Below the pieces are notes generated by a model. That model was not told where the DNA came from. It saw nothing but the letters and a program-made list of their open reading frames with translations, and searched no databases. From assembly GCA_018343915.1 (NCBI GenBank), contig JABRWF010000002.1:3968001-4032000 (forward strand): a stretch of DNA of 64,000 bases. Direction: 5' to 3'. Within the stretch, counting starts at the first letter, position 1. The number at the start of each line of letters is the position of its first letter. Below are positions 23,822 to 35,456 of this stretch, piece by piece. Made by a program: the position numbers and the translations under genes. The DNA comes from Agroathelia rolfsii (taxonomy: Eukaryota > Basidiomycota > Agaricomycetes > Amylocorticiales > Amylocorticiaceae).

Positions 23822-24246
23822 CACTTTAGGATTTCAAATAATATTAAAACATACGATCTATACGGTGAGAACGTGAAGGCATGAGACTGATTGTTCAGAT
23901 TTGCTAAGAGTTGGACTATAAACGCTAAGGTACGGCATAGAAGACTGTGCTTACACTGTCTAGAAAATCTGAATAACACGGTCTCAATAAGCTGGATATT
24001 GAATATTGACTCTGTTACTGAAACTTGAAAGACGTCAGTCACATGAATTTGTTGAAGTGACGTTGCTAAAACTTCACCGCGACTGTGAAGTCATAGATTT
24101 GATTGCCGGCACACCCGCAAATGTACGACCCCGTACGCCTTGCCGCCGATCCTTTCTTGTCTCTGTACCATACTGTCACCAATCGTGTACTATTCTGTCT
24201 CTTACTCAAACGAGAGCGAGTTGTAAATAAACCCTTCTACTAGCGA
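23822..24246. other. Intergenic region between UVRAG/VPS38 and ATG15
   Basis: About 425 bp. It must hold both the 3' end of the first transcript and the promoter of the second. No clear TATA box is seen. Confidence 0.5.
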
Positions 24247-25862
24247 ATGATCCTAAATCTGCCTACGGTTCTTCTGCGTCTTCTCGAGGCTTATCTTCCA
24301 TTTCAATGGTCTCAGCTCGAACTATCCTCGAGCTCTTCGCCCTCGAACTTCTACCCCCCTCTACGGTTTGAGCTGCGCCACAGCCATGGAATAGCCAACG
24401 ATACTCGGATCCTCTTTCGTGATCATCACACACCTTTGCTGTCCTTCAGCCCCGATGCGCAGCCATTTGTTTTGAAAACAGAATCAGTAACAACCTACCG
24501 ACCACCGTCATACCAGGCCTTTGCTGAGACCAGACAACGGTCCTTATTAATGGGAGATAGCCAGCCACAGCTTCAATGGCAAGAGCAACTCGCCCATGGA
24601 CCGAACGTTAGTGACAGAGAAACATTGTTGGCACTCGCCAAGATGACAAATAATGCGTATCTTGAACCAAGCGATGATGAATGGTATGACCTGGGATACA
24701 AGTGGAAGAATCAAGTATGTTATTAATTGCTTTACTCTTCCCTTCCGAAGAAGAAAGAAAAAACCGACGTGATATATATCCCCTAGAGTCAACCATTCGG
24801 TTGGGAACCTGATGCAGACGGTTTTCGTGGACATGTTTTCGTCTCTACGGATAATTCTACCGTAGTTGTAAGCGTGAAGGGCACATCGGCAGGCTGGCTC
24901 GTCGGGGGAGGTGGTCCTACCATCATCAAAGACAAGTTCAATGACAACCTCTTGTTTTCGTGCTGCTGCGCACGTGTGGGTCCTACCTGGACCCCCGTCT
25001 GTGATTGTTACTCTGGGAGTGATAAGTGTGACCAGAGTTGTGTAGAGAAGAGTCTTACGGAAGAGAGTTTATTTTACTCTGTCGGAATTGTGAGTTATTT
25101 CTGCTCGTTCTTTGGATAATGATCGGTCAGGCTCAATTACTGTACCAGAATTTATATAATAATGTCACTTACCTGTATCCTAATGCCAATATATGGCTTA
25201 CTGGTGCGTCGTCCAAACTCTTTACGTGGAAGTGCTATTGTGTTTTAACTGGCTGGTACACCAGGGCACTCACTAGGTGGATCTCTTGCATCGTTAATTG
25301 GAGTAACATTTGGCGTCCCCACTGTTGCCTTTGAAGCTCCACCCGAGAAATTGGCAGCCACTCGACTCCATCTGCCATCTCCAGTAGGTTATTTACACGC
25401 ATAAGAACTCAAACCGTATCTAACGTATTGACGACAACAAAAAAATCAATCAGCCGTCTTTGCAACCCATCACGCATGTCTTCCATACGGCAGACCCCAT
25501 TCCAATGGGTGTATGCAACGGCGTGTTCTCGGCCTGCGCCATTGGTGGGTGAGTCTGCATATCTGTCTTCCTCGGACACATGAATTTTCCCCCTTCTTTG
25601 TCCTTACGAAGAGATTTCATATTCATATAGATATGCATTTGAAACACGCTGTCATCTTGGGAGATTAATTCGATATGACACGGTTTCAAAACGAAACTGG
25701 GGTGTGTCCATACGCAAGCACGGAATCCAGTTCATCATCGATGAGATTTTATCTTCTGATTGGGAAGAGGACCTGCCCGTGCCGCTCATGGAGCCGGAGG
25801 AAGAGGATTGTGTAGAATGTTACAACTGGTCATTTGGAGATTATAAGACTACTTCGGATTGA
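24247..25862 (+). CDS. ATG15: Atg15-like vacuolar lipase
   Basis: Six exons: 24247-24714, 24787-25089, 25131-25203, 25265-25383, 25454-25548 and 25631-25862, giving 429 residues. Family landmarks in order: [49 protein letters not shown], a Cys-rich stretch ([14 protein letters not shown]), [15 protein letters not shown] with the nucleophile Ser in [30 protein letters not shown] with a likely catalytic Asp, and [11 protein letters not shown] with the His. Atg15 degrades autophagic-body membranes in the vacuole and is normally a type II membrane protein. Residues 1-18 here are hydrophobic but short for an anchor, so the N-terminus may lack an exon or start elsewhere. NNVT and DNST are possible glycosylation sites. 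Confidence 0.92.
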
Positions 25863-26974
25863 TTGATATAGCTGTACAACTGCATGAAGACAGTAATGCT
25901 TCATCACATCTAAGGTATGGTAAAAAATTGTCTAACTGATGGTCCAGCATATATCTTCGCCTATTCATAAGACCTTTTTGAGCTACCAATATCCCATAAA
26001 TCGGGGGAAATTTTGTAAATAAATTGATAAGAGGATTTACCAAACCGGAAAGTTCCTCGATATGTTCCAAATGTTGCTCAAGAAGCAACTATCACATTGT
26101 AGCAGATGTTGGATGTATATATGTGCTGTCATCATGCACAGCCAGCTCTCCGAGTCTAGGTAGGAGGTGACTTCTACACCCAAACATATCGGAATTGCAT
26201 TTTACCGCTGCCAGTATCATATACAGCTAAATTGAGGAAAGTCGTCGATCCATGTATGTGACAAGCGCCGACGCAGGGTGGGCTTAGCGCCAGCATTCAA
26301 CGTATATTCAACGCCGCCTTATCCCGTTCGGCATAGGCTCACCATTCTCAAGCCAGACAGACTCATGCTTACATTCACAGTTCATACGATTCCGGTGTAT
26401 CTACCCTCCGGCTGGACAGATTTCCTCGCAATACAATACCGCCTCAGGTTGGATAACTCGTGGCCAGGCGTGATTTTGCATTGGCCCGTACACTAGATGG
26501 TTATAGGTCATGAGCCATGCTGAGGCTATAGGATAGATGATATCATGATTAGATCTTCAGCGCACAAGATTCAGGGTGGTTTTGTATAAGATCCGTCTGC
26601 CTCGAGTGGGTTCAGGCTCGATGGGCCGAGGTCATGGTATGATTGTCAATGGGCAAGCTAAGCGCAGAAAGTTGGCTGCTATTATGACCAATTGATATGG
26701 AAAATTGCTCCAGATCCAGCTATTGTGAACCGGTTATTTGACGTACATAAAATGAAGAGCTGATGCTCAGAGATATGATACGTGGTGTGTGATGCCTGAT
26801 GTATGAACAAGTCCAAGACGCTGCAGAGTGACCGACATGCAGCAGAGGTCACGTCAGGATGCTGTGATGCTATATTGATACTATACCCGAAATGGATACC
26901 GGAAGCAAAGACTATCTTAGGTGTTTCATCTCACCGGCATAATTCTCCTGTGTACCACTTAGGACTTCTTAGCC
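25863..26974. other. Intergenic region of about 1.1 kb
   Basis: Short open frames (for example 26088-25849 minus and 26278-26496 plus) have no recognisable domain. Nothing is called. Confidence 0.5.
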
Positions 26975-28630
26975 ATGCCACCTCGACCCAAGCCTCGAAA
27001 GATTACGGAATCTACACAGCCCAATGAAGATGCTTCTATGGCACCACCAAAGCCTCCTGCAGCTGAAGCTCAGACATCTGTCATTACCGAGGCCAAATCC
27101 ATGCCTCCACCACCTGTACCTGCATCAGCTGCTGGCATCCTCGTACCAGAATTCAAGGCGCTTGAGGCATCCTTTAAGGTGGATTTCTCTGTGTCTTATA
27201 CTTCTGTGGGCTGTGCTTGACACGTTATGTAAGAGTGCTATCGTTAAGACAGGTCAAATCTATGCCTTCTACAATGACACTAAACGACTGTGTGTGTTAC
27301 CCAAGTATTGAACTTATGAAACCTTCATTCATGTATACCTGCGGATTAGCGGAATCTCGCAACATGCACCATACCCTCCACAATCTCTGACTACATCCCT
27401 TGGCCGTGATCTTGAGAAATACGACCAGATACTAGATGTCATTGAGTCTCATCTCGTAAGTCCGTCTTGGGGTCTTTCTGTTATTAATGTTAGTTCAATG
27501 AACATCTATTGCGGTCATAGCTACGCTCCATTGCTGTGCTCCAACGCGATGTCGAGCGCGAACAACGTCGCATCAAAGAAGAGGAGATGGCAGCGCAAGC
27601 GGCACTACCGCCATCCGAAGAGACGGCTGCGGCAAGTGCAGACACCGCCCCAACAGAGGAAGTATCCAGCCAAGACAACCAAGGACAGAAGACACCACCT
27701 CTGAGCGCCGCGTCCGATGCTAGCCAACGCCGCCGCCCGTCTGTTATCTCCCTCTCGTCCTTACGCAGATCTCCATTCCCGCACAAGCTGGATCTGTCCT
27801 CTTCTGCACTGCGCATCTCGGCAGAGGATGCGCCACTTTTTAATAGTGGACTTACCTCACCTGTGACACTTGCTCCCAAGTCCGCGCGCGCGACAAATGA
27901 TATTCCCGACTTCGTGGCCGCCTTTGGAGCGGATATCGACCAGCCGATTGACCTTACCCTAGATGAGGCTTCGTCTGGTGGTATAGATATGGATTTGACT
28001 GGCACGACTGGCGACGTAAATGTGATGGATTTGGATCTGGGCAACAGTGCAGAGAAACCCATCGAACTCGACTTGGACAGCATGGACATGGAGGTGATTG
28101 AGATCGGCGACATGTCAGACCTCTTTGGAGATGATGCCCCCGGTGAAGGGCATCGAATCAAGACCGAGCCAGACTTGGACAGTCTGGTTGATGTGCTCAA
28201 GTCGGCAGATCCACAATCACAGTCGGACCCACCTCATGAATTTTTTGCCTCACTTGGTGACTCGTCTGACCCGGTGCATGCTCACCAGCAGTCGACAGAC
28301 CATAACTCAACGGAAGCAATGCTCGCGGATTTATCTGTCGCGTCTGGATCCGAATCCAAGGTATCAGCGGAGGCGTTCGATCTGGATCTTGGCAGTTTCT
28401 CGTTTTTAGGCGCTGGCGGGGATCCGCACGCTCAGTTCACTGGTGCTAACACAGATGGAGGCGGCTTTGGCAGTGGTGATACTGCTGCCTCCATTGGTAT
28501 AAATTTGGGAATGGACATAGATATGGGTGGCATGGAAGGATTCTTGAGTGTCGGAAATAATCATAGTTCGGGCACTGGTGACGCTCAGGGCACTGCGTTC
28601 GGAGGGGGGAGTGCCGAAGCAAAGCCTTAG
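26975..28630 (+). CDS. Acidic-tailed protein, possible Mediator Med29/Med2-like subunit
   Basis: Four exons: 26975-27178, 27234-27289, 27350-27455 and 27521-28630, giving 491 residues. Residues 1-55 are Pro-rich. Residues about 58-150 form a helical block with EFKALEASFKSAIVKTGQIY, then SLTTSLGRDLEKYDQILDVI and ESHLLRSIAVLQRDVEREQ. The rest is low-complexity and strongly acidic (MDMEVIEIGDMSDLFGDD and many DLD repeats), ending in Gly-rich sequence. The block resembles Med29/Med2 in spacing: an amphipathic helix with FKxL, a gap, then a helix with (D/E)KYxxxxDxIExxL. That is pattern recognition, not proof. An acidic tail would suit a transcription factor or coactivator. It could equally be an unrelated basidiomycete protein. 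Confidence 0.65.
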
Positions 28631-29100
28631 AATAACAATAATAAGCGCATAGGCGATAATTATAATAATATCCTCTGTAAAAATGCAACCATGCCTTGAA
28701 AAATAAATATGCACGGGATATCTACTCGAGTATCCTGATAATTATAGCCACCAAACACGCGGTCATGTGAAGAACACGGGCATGTCCGACGCGCACGTAC
28801 GCAAACTCAGGCCTTGTTCTCAATCCACGCTCTCACCCATCTTGATCTTCAGTTTCGTCTTGAATCTGAGTCAATATTACCGCCAGATAGCCGTTACTCC
28901 GTCGCTGGGTCTTGTACTTGCATCTTATCCCGTCACATTGAAGCGGCCGCTTGCAATAATAGCATCATCATTACACGACAGCGAGCTTGTGGCAAAATAA
29001 AACAGGCTGGGCAAATTTGGTGTCGTCGGTTCAAAGACTGTCTTGTTGCTAGCGATCAACACCCTCTTCTTTCTGACACCTCACTCCCTGACATTTCGTA
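28631..29100. other. Intergenic region upstream of the GCNA-like gene
   Basis: About 470 bp with no gene seen. It starts with an AT-rich 3' region of the preceding gene. Confidence 0.5.
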
Positions 29101-32100
29101 ATGGGCCCGGAGATTCCTGGCGGTGAAAATACCCAGGGACGATCGTCCAGCACTTCTACTGCCAAACTGCACCATGTTTCCCATGACGATGATGCACGAC
29201 CTCTGTTCTCAGAAGACGATAGCGATAATGATTCATCTGCCGAAGTCGAAGCTATCCTCATTTCTCATGGCTGCGGCAGCGATGACGATTATGATGACGG
29301 TGCAGATGAGGACAAGTCCAACCGAAAGCTGATGTGCGCGCGGCTATTCCTGCTTCTCATTTCATATATCGAAAAGATCTGAGGGCCTGTTTCTGACATG
29401 GAAATTTTTGCATGTCTCTTAGGATACCAAAGTCACCGCCGATGGAAGTTATTGAGATATCGAGTACAGATGAGGACGACGGCGGCAAGGACAAGAATAA
29501 CAAGTGAGTATGCCCCTGGATCGTGTTATTCACAGAGCGTCTTTTTTCGTCACTTGCTTTATTTTCTATTTTATTTTATCACATATGCAAATGAGGGCGC
29601 TCTCCTGCCACGTAGCAATATGAACGGAGAAATCTCGCAGCGCTGAAGAGCTATAGCAATTTATCAGTCTTCTCTTGCTTAAACTTTTAATGCAAAATTT
29701 ACTTACATCCTGCCGTGGACAGTGCTCGCGTAAACACAGGTAAAATATCGCTGATACACAACCTTGCGAGATTCACTCAAACGGTACTTCTCAAACACCT
29801 GGTAGAGGATGTCCATGTGACACAACCCAGCAAGCATAGAAAAGGCAAAAAGACTGTTGCCGCCCCAGCTAGTGATGCAGAAGTTATCTATATATCTTCC
29901 GACAGCTCGTCCCGTGAAAAGAAGCCAAAACCAACGGCGGCCAAAGCCTCGAAATGGAAACCAAAGTCATCCACTACAACGGTTAAACCTCTTCCACTGT
30001 TCCTAGACGAGGATAGCGCCAGTGGACAGGATGAAGATGAGGTACAACAAGGATATGAAGACCGCCCATTTGGCGAACATGCCGGTGGTGTGTCAGACGT
30101 TTTACATACGGCGAACTACAACGACTTGGACGATGGATCTATTCTTGTCTTGTAAATGATATGATTTCATTTCTTAATTTTCCGTTACAATCTCAAAATC
30201 TCAAAACTAACCACCTTTTTTTCTACCGCCGTTTTCATTCTCCCAATCGTTCATACATACATCTCATACAGCAATGAGCCTCGGAGTGCTCGAAAACCTC
30301 TCCGAATCGTAAATAGGCCTGGCCCGTTGACCACCGCCGGCGCCCCCTCTTCATCAGCATCAAGTGCATTTCCTCACCTCTCAGACTTAACTCCGCGGTC
30401 TCCTCGCACCGGCTCAGCCCAACCCGGTTTGGCCCGGGATAGAGCTGACAAATCCGAATCGAGGACTGGTACTCCACAGCTGTCGCAGCCGCGCAGACGA
30501 AGACAGCGACAGCCGCCGCTGGGAGCCATCTCGAAGCTAGTCCCAACTCCCCTAGATCACTTGTTGGACGCCTCTGAAACCAATACGACTGTGATCTTTC
30601 TTGATAATGATGAAGACAATCTGAATAGTGTCATCACAGCCGTACCCACAGCTGCTACTGGCTTACCCGCATCAGCAATAACAACTCCGCGGAGTCAGCC
30701 CAAACGGCGAACGGCGCGCAGTGAGCGCTTGCTAGAACAGGCGCGGCGTGAGCAGTACGCACAAAGCTTGTTCGATGAGCTGAACCGAGACGTCTTTGGG
30801 GGAGGATTGCCGACTGAAACGAAATTAAACTGGAACAAACGACTGCTTACCACGGCAGGGCGCGCTAAATGGCATCGGTGCGTGTGTTCACATTCTTCTT
30901 TTTTCATGAATGGATCTTGTGTGTTTGCTGCATTCATTATCAGCCATCAATCCCGTTATGCCCCTTATTATTTTCATTAGACGGCACGCGTTGTATTATA
31001 CAACCGCAGGCATTTTCAATCTTTTTTCTCTCTGACTCCCGGGCCCTTCTCGTCACCGGGCCGGATTGAAATGCCGTGGCGGGCGTGGACATAACCGCGC
31101 ATACATTGTTGAAATCTTGTTGTTCTCTTATGTTATGTGTCTGGAGACGTGTGCGTGTTGTAAGAGCCTAGACTGATCTCCCGGTTCCCACTTTCCCATC
31201 TTTTTTGCTCTCTCCGGGTACTATTCCTTCTCCCATCGCCGCATCGCGATGGAACGCCTAAAAGTTCACGCTCGGGTGACCAAACGACAGAGGTGGAACT
31301 GGCGGTGAAAATTTTGGATTGTGATGGTACGTCGCGTTTTCTCCTTTTTTTGGCCCCACGTTGCTCCGGCCTCTGCGGGAATTCATGCTGACAGCCGATG
31401 ATCCTTCTTTCATCTATGAATGCGCACCCGCACCCTCACAACGTTGTTTGGCATGTAACCCTTTCCCTCTCCATCTAATACTATATTGGGGTTCGCAAAT
31501 CAAATTTATCAAAATCGCCGTCGACACCATCAACAATTAAATTTTCATCTTCCTCGTCGTTGGGTTTGACTTGACGTGTACGCATTTACGCCGATAGAGC
31601 GCATCCGCAACACACTCTCCCATGAAATGTGCCATCTTGCTTGCTGGATTATCAACAAGAACCCTAAAGAAGCCCACGGCCGTATTTTTAAATCTTGGTG
31701 AGTGTGTAGGCAAAAATATTCCCCCCCCCCCCCGGTATGAGGCTGTGAAACGCCGTACCGCCGACGTCATGTCTCCGTTCCGCTCGCTCTACCAAGGCTA
31801 GCTAATAGGCTACCTGAGGGTGTATGAGCTTGACCGCAGCGAGCGGTGTTGGCGGTGGCGGCGGCGATCCAAGCCTTTGCCACCCCCTTTTGTCCCTTCA
31901 TTTTCAGCTTGTTTTTAATTTAGTCATTGAAGCTAACAAACAAGAATGTGTGTGCTTTGCTGTGCTGCACGCACAAACACTCTTCTTCTTCTTTTTGCAT
32001 CTTCTTCTCTCACTATTTTTTACAGGGCTGCGAAAGTGATGCGTAAACGACCGGAGATTATAATATCTGTGCGTGCGTGTCTCGCGGGATTTTCATTTGC

Positions 32101-34165
32101 AACTCGCGCTTTTTTTTTTTTTGCTTCCGGCTTTTTTGTGTTGTGATGACATGACATGCTGGCTGACACGTGAGGGGCAACTTCTGGTTCTCTTGGTTTG
32201 GTGCCTATTACAGACTAGACACAACTATGAGATCTCGCATCCGTATCAGTGGAGTGAGTTGATTTTGTATCTTATCTCTTTCTTCTCGACCAACTATGTC
32301 TTTACATTTCAATCCTCTAATCCTCTCACGGTCTCACGGCGCCTCGCCCTTCCCCGCACCCCGACACACTCCCACCTCGTTTTCTTTCCCTGCCTTCTTT
32401 TTCGGCGGCTTTTGCGCATTTTTTTTTCTTCGCTCCCGATGGAGATTTTGATTTTCGATGAGATCGATTGATTGGCTGATGAGCGAGCGGCTGACACCTG
32501 TGTTTTTTTCCATGTATGGCAGAATGTGACAAATGCTTCAAGACGTACGTGGATTTGCTTGCTTCTTTTTCTGCGTTCCTTCTTCCTTCCGTCTCGTATG
32601 TGGGGAAAGACAACGGTTGACTTCTGTACCCGTGTGTGTGTGTGTGTGTTATTTTTTCTCTTTCGCCAATGCGTGTATGGTAGATGTATGCGCGTGTTTG
32701 GGCATCAGCGCATCAGAATACATACACAAGTATGCACGAACGCGAACACCGAGAAAAAAAAACACGTGTATTCAATGCTTTGCATGCTACACGCACACGC
32801 ACCAATTATCTTGTGACCCTAAAAAAACTCACAATCATTCATCGCCATGTTCATCAATCATTATCATTTATCATGATCGCCCACTCCATTCCATCAACCG
32901 ACACAAACACGCGCGCGCGCGCGCATACATACAGATATGGCCGTTTCAGCAAGTCCATCGATCCAGACGCGTGTGGTGCGTATCATGTCCTCTGATACTC
33001 CTTGGATAAGAGGTCACATGAACATACACATTGATAACTGACGACTTTATTTATTTTTAATTTTGTTTCGCCTTTTACGCTACATTCACGCTTGCCGCTG
33101 CGCGCCTGACACATGGGCCTCTCGCTCATGTTTGCCCTGTGCGCCTCCGGCGTACGGTGATGTGACGTATCATCGTATCATCTAATATCTGCATCGCCCG
33201 CGCCCCGCCATTTAACATAACACGTACACATGGACACATGTGTACGATCATGTCACATGCACGTATTGCACACATTCAGTGTGCGGCGCATGTAAGGTTG
33301 GGAGGCTAGTCCCGCAATTCAAGGGCGGTGCAACTACCGCTACCTCCTCCGACGTGCCTGCACGGTTGACAGACGCAGTAACGAACGACACGACGAAGGC
33401 AACGAAAAGGGGGACGAAGAACAGAAGCAGAAGCATTACCATCCCATCAAATCTTCTTCCTCAGGGTCAGTGTATTTTTTTTTTGGTTATGTATACATTA
33501 ACATTAGCCTGTCAAATAGCATTTCCCCCAATTGAATGGGGAGCTATTCATATTTCGTTGCTGGTTGGCTGGCATATACAGCATAACAGCACAACTCTAC
33601 ACAGTTTTTTTTTTTTTTTTTTTCTATGCTACCGCTGGTCCCATCAATCGGCCTGTCTATCTATCTGTCATCTCTGTGACAGATTGAATTGCTTATTGCA
33701 TGCGTAACCTACGGGAGAGGCCATTCAGTCACAAAAAGTGCTAATTTCCTGATGCATTTTATGAATTTTTATTTTATTTTAAATGATGATCGAATGTGTC
33801 CAAGTGTAATGTGTATGAGACTGACGTCTGCTTTTCATTTCTCTATTTTTTTCTTCTTCTCTATAGATTTTGATAATGCAGCTTCCTTAGACTCGGCACC
33901 GGCGCCGCTAACTGAAGCCAAGAGTATTCGGCTTGACACCATGTTGGAGACTACGACTCCCACTGGTGGTGGTGGTGGTGGTGGTGGTGTCAATGCCATT
34001 GGTCATGATGGTGGTGACGAGGGTGGTAAATTGGACACTGATAATGATGATGACGATGATGGCAAAAACGCATGCCGTAACAGAGGCGAGAATGACAGTG
34101 ACGTCGAAGACCTTAGTAAAGCCTTGGACGGCGTTGGGCTAAGTGGGGAATCGGAATTGGAGTAG
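29101..34165 (+). CDS. GCNA/SprT-like zinc metalloprotease with SUMO-interacting motifs
   Basis: Thirteen exons: 29101-29333, 29423-29503, 29723-29739, 29806-30151, 30272-30877, 31265-31326, 31598-31697, 32026-32068, 32214-32253, 32523-32544, 32935-32975, 33280-33465 and 33867-34165, giving 691 residues. The first half is acidic and disordered, with PPMEVIEISSTDEDD, AEVIYISSDSS and TVIFLDNDEDN, which look like SUMO-interacting motifs. The SprT domain follows: LFDELNRDVFGGGLP, LNWNKRLLTTAGRAKWHR, VELAVKILDCDERIRNT, then the active-site helix LSHEMCHLACWIIN (HExxH) and AHGRIFKSW. A C-terminal zinc ribbon follows: CDKC, then YGRFSKSIDPDACVCGACK. The family (GCNA/ACRC, related to SPRTN) cleaves DNA-protein crosslinks. 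The tail has a Gly8 run and an acidic end. Introns at 30878-31264, 31327-31597 and 32254-33866 are unusually long and T-rich for this window. Confidence 0.9.
31721..31733. repeat. Poly-C tract in a GCNA intron
   Basis: Thirteen consecutive C in the intron after the HExxH exon. Other introns of the gene hold a TG repeat (about 32633-32649), a CG repeat (about 32909-32924) and a poly-T run (about 33606-33623). Confidence 0.85.
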
Positions 34166-35456
34166 ATGCGATGTAATGGATTACATGCTAATTCCAGACT
34201 TGCGGATTTTTACTGGGCAAGTCCATAGGCCTTAGTGATACTAAACAGCGAATGACGGTTGGGCTGGCGGGGAAGCATTTTAGCCAGTTGTACATGTAAC
34301 CAACTAAGTAACGGACTATGGATTGCCCTGCTTGCTGATGCTGATGCTGCTGCGCATGTAAGTTTTGCAAGACTATATGTGTAGGGGCGGTAGTAACAAA
34401 GAGGAAAACCTTCGCCAAGGGAAAGGCGCACGCTAGTCCACATGCGGGGGGAGGGAGGGATTCGACGAGCCCAGAAAGGGAATTATGACGCCGTTGGCGG
34501 CTTGCAGCGTTGCAATCGCTCTCTTTCTCCACGCAGGTCGGTCGGTCGGTCGGTCGGTCGCCTGGGTGAGGGGCGCCATCGTATGGTGTAGGACCGTTGT
34601 CTACTTGCGAGGTTTCTCACTTTCTTCCCTCTGGGATGGGTCTTAGACCTGTTTCGGCGTATGATCAACATCATCAGCTCACGGGTACCGGTAACTAGGT
34701 TTATTTCCGACGGAATTGGAGGTGTATACTTTTCCGATGGATCGATGGATGGGGTTGCGGTGCAGTGGGGGGACTCTCAGGCTTTGATGACGATTTTTAC
34801 TTTTTCGCTGACTTGATATGAAGCCTGGCGGGTGCGACGGACGACTGGTTCTAGCATTTGGATTGCATTGTGCTGTTTCCATCGACAAGGGGGAAGAAGC
34901 AGTGAGTGTGGTGTGATACGCCTTGTCGGGTATAACAAGGACAAGTAGAGTGATTAATATTGGAAAAAAAAAAGCCCCAGTAGATTGCACAGACTGCTAT
35001 CTCATCAAAGCATGGAGGAGCCCAGGCAGGCAAGGAGGAATGGAGCTCATGCTCATCGGCGGGCTAAGCATGGATCAGTGTGCCAATAGTAATAGTAAGC
35101 GTTCGCCGGAGAAGCGAAAAAGCGAAGTGAGCCGATCTGATCTGGGCTGGATGGTCTCTTTCCGCTCAGATGATGGGTCCTCGGAGATCTGCAACAGGCC
35201 AACATGAGAGTAGCAGCCATCATTGCACCAGCCATCATCCTCCCAACAATCCCTGGCCTCTTCTTACCAGACATGGCCAGCACCCATTACGAGTCCTAAC
35301 CGTATATAACAACCCCTGCTGAGCCCCCTTACTTTCTCCCCACCTCCTGGGTCGGCCCTGTTTTGTGTGTCCGTCTCTTTTCACTCGCAACTACTCTACT
35401 CCTCTTCCATCCCTCTCTCCCCTTCCATCGTCATCCTAACGTCACACAACACTACC
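34166..35456. other. Intergenic region of about 1.3 kb before the P450 gene
   Basis: No gene is supported. It includes a GGTC tetranucleotide repeat at 34536-34560. The last 120 bases before the P450 start are CT-rich on the plus strand, typical of fungal leaders of well-transcribed genes. Confidence 0.5.
34536..34560. repeat. (GGTC)n microsatellite
   Basis: Six tandem copies of GGTC. Confidence 0.9.

Noticed and set aside
27490..28200. 236-codon minus-strand open frame
   Set aside because: Ser-rich shadow of the acidic repeat exon of the gene at 26975-28630.
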